Shown here: positions 6,043 to 6,823 of the stretch, in pieces
How positions within the stretch are numbered: position 1 is the stretch's first letter
Layout of the letters: each line of letters starts with the position of its first letter
Origin: Actinomycetales bacterium
Lineage (GTDB): Bacteria > Actinomycetota > Actinomycetes > Actinomycetales > Cellulomonadaceae
Length of the DNA stretch: 6,823 nt
Reading direction: 5' to 3'
NCBI GenBank assembly: GCA_012514835.1
Contig: JAAYZM010000470.1
Location: 1-6,823 of the forward strand
Program-made: the position numbers and the translations under genes
Notes under the pieces: model-generated
What the model was told of the DNA's origin: nothing
Database searches by the model: none
Seen by the model: the letters and a program-made list of their open reading frames with translations, nothing else

Positions 6043-6823
6043 CGCGCTCCTCGTCTGCTGGGCTTGTCGTCCCGTCGGCCTGGCTTCGGGCCGCTCACCA
6101 CGTCCCACCGGGCGTACGCGTCGATGATGTCGCTCACGAGCCGGTGGCGCACCACGTCCGCCGAGGTAAGGCGGCAGAACGCGACGTCGTCCACGTCCTT
6201 GAGGATGTCCTGGACGGCGCGCAGCCCCGAGATCATGCCTCCCGGCAGGTCCGTCTGGGTGACGTCACCAGTGACCACGACCTTCGAGCCGAAGCCGAGG
6301 CGCGTGAGGAACATCTTCATCTGCTCCGTCGAGGTGTTCTGCGCCTCGTCGAGGATGATGAACGAGTCGTTGAGCGTGCGTCCTCGCATGTACGCGAGGG
6401 GCGCCACCTCGACCGTCCCGGCCTCGAGGAGCCGCGGGATGGACTCGGGGTCCACCATGTCGTGCAGCGCGTCGTACAGCGGGCGCAGGTAGGGGTCGAT
6501 CTTCTCGCTCAAGGACCCGGGAAGGAAGCCGAGCTTCTCGCCGGCCTCGACGGCGGGCCGCGTCAGCACGATGCGGTTGACCTTGCGGGACTCGAGGGCC
6601 TGGACCGCCTTGGCCATCGCGAGGTAGGTCTTGCCCGTACCCGCAGGACCGATCCCGAAAGTCACCGTGTGGCGGTCGATCGCCTCGACGTACTCCTTCT
6701 GCCCGGCCGTCTTGGCGCGGATCGTTCGCCCACGGCTCGAGAGGATGTCGAAGGTCAGCACGTCCACGGGGCTCGCGGGCGCAGCCTGGGAGAGCATCGC
6801 GACCGACCGTTCGACCACGTCGG
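6039..6823 (-). CDS. phoH: PhoH-family ATPase (PhoH1 type), 5' end outside window
   Basis: This is a P-loop ATPase of the PhoH family, related to superfamily 1 helicase folds and thought to act on RNA; the exact cellular task is unsettled. The frame is open to the right edge, so the GTG at 6818 is only an internal Val and the true start lies beyond the window; family length (about 330-350 residues) suggests some 70-90 residues are missing. Numbering from that Val, Walker A is GPAGTGKT (57-64) and Walker B is FIILDEAQN (153-161). The family blocks LTRPAVEAGEKLGFLPG (85-101), LAYMRGRTLND (141-151) and KVVVTGDVTQTDLPGG (179-194) are intact. The C-terminal tail after 240 is basic. No PIN domain is visible in this portion, and the ybeY-era neighbourhood identifies the PhoH1 type rather than the PhoH2 toxin type. 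The stop overlaps the ybeY start as GTGA. Confidence 0.95.
   Translation of the reverse strand, partial: DVVERSVAMLSQAAPASPVDVLTFDILSSRGRTIRAKTAGQKEYVEAIDRHTVTFGIGPAGTGKTYLAMAKAVQALESRKVNRIVLTRPAVEAGEKLGFLPGSLSEKIDPYLRPLYDALHDMVDPESIPRLLEAGTVEVAPLAYMRGRTLNDSFIILDEAQNTSTEQMKMFLTRLGFGSKVVVTGDVTQTDLPGGMISGLRAVQDILKDVDDVAFCRLTSADVVRHRLVSDIIDAYARWDVVSGPKPGRRDDKPSRRGAR
6047..6052 (-). promoter_or_regulatory. Ribosome binding site of ybeY inside the end of phoH
   Basis: GAGGAG on the minus strand is followed by CGCG and then the GTG at 6042. It decides the ybeY start against the longer in-frame opening at 6108. Confidence 0.65.

Noticed and set aside
5590..6108. A longer ybeY starting at 6108
   Set aside because: It would add 22 Arg/Gln-rich residues overlapping phoH. 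The GTG at 6042 has a GAGGAG site and gives the family-typical N-terminus.
4658..6492. Further plus-strand open frames opposite CNNM, ybeY and phoH (for example 4658-5674 and 5626-6492)
   Set aside because: They are antisense to clearly identified genes and have shadow-type composition, with no motif.

Overview
The window is very GC-rich, with codon third positions almost all G or C. Every supported gene reads on the minus strand, so the biological order runs from the right edge to the left edge. Gene order and protein sequence point to a high-GC actinobacterium. The run phoH, ybeY, CNNM/CorC-type membrane protein, era matches the order known from Mycobacterium tuberculosis (phoH1, ybeY, Rv2366c, era). 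The detailed sequence and the downstream genes suggest Micrococcales, perhaps near Cellulomonadaceae or Sanguibacteraceae; this placement is an inference and is not proven here.

Right part (6823 to 3474): four conserved housekeeping genes in tight order. They are the PhoH-family ATPase (5' end beyond the window), the endoribonuclease YbeY, a CNNM/CBS/CorC-type membrane protein, and the ribosome-assembly GTPase Era. Each of the three junctions is a 4-base stop/start overlap (GTGA, ATGA, GTGA), so translation is probably coupled. PhoH, YbeY and Era are all linked to RNA or ribosome maturation; the CNNM protein is a usual companion with a likely role in divalent-cation transport or tolerance.

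Left part (3447 to 1): three less familiar envelope-type genes follow in the same direction, with gaps of 26 and 13 bases and then a 1-base overlap. The first is a membrane-anchored alpha/beta hydrolase with a C-terminal four-helix membrane domain. The second and third are tandem paralogues, each with a short cytoplasmic N-terminus, one membrane anchor and an extracytoplasmic PQQ-like beta-propeller region. The second paralogue runs off the left edge.

There is no RNA gene, mobile element, CRISPR array or terminator that can be supported, and no gene-free stretch longer than 26 bases. The hydrolase and the two propeller proteins are the least ordinary part of the window. Their function cannot be named from sequence.
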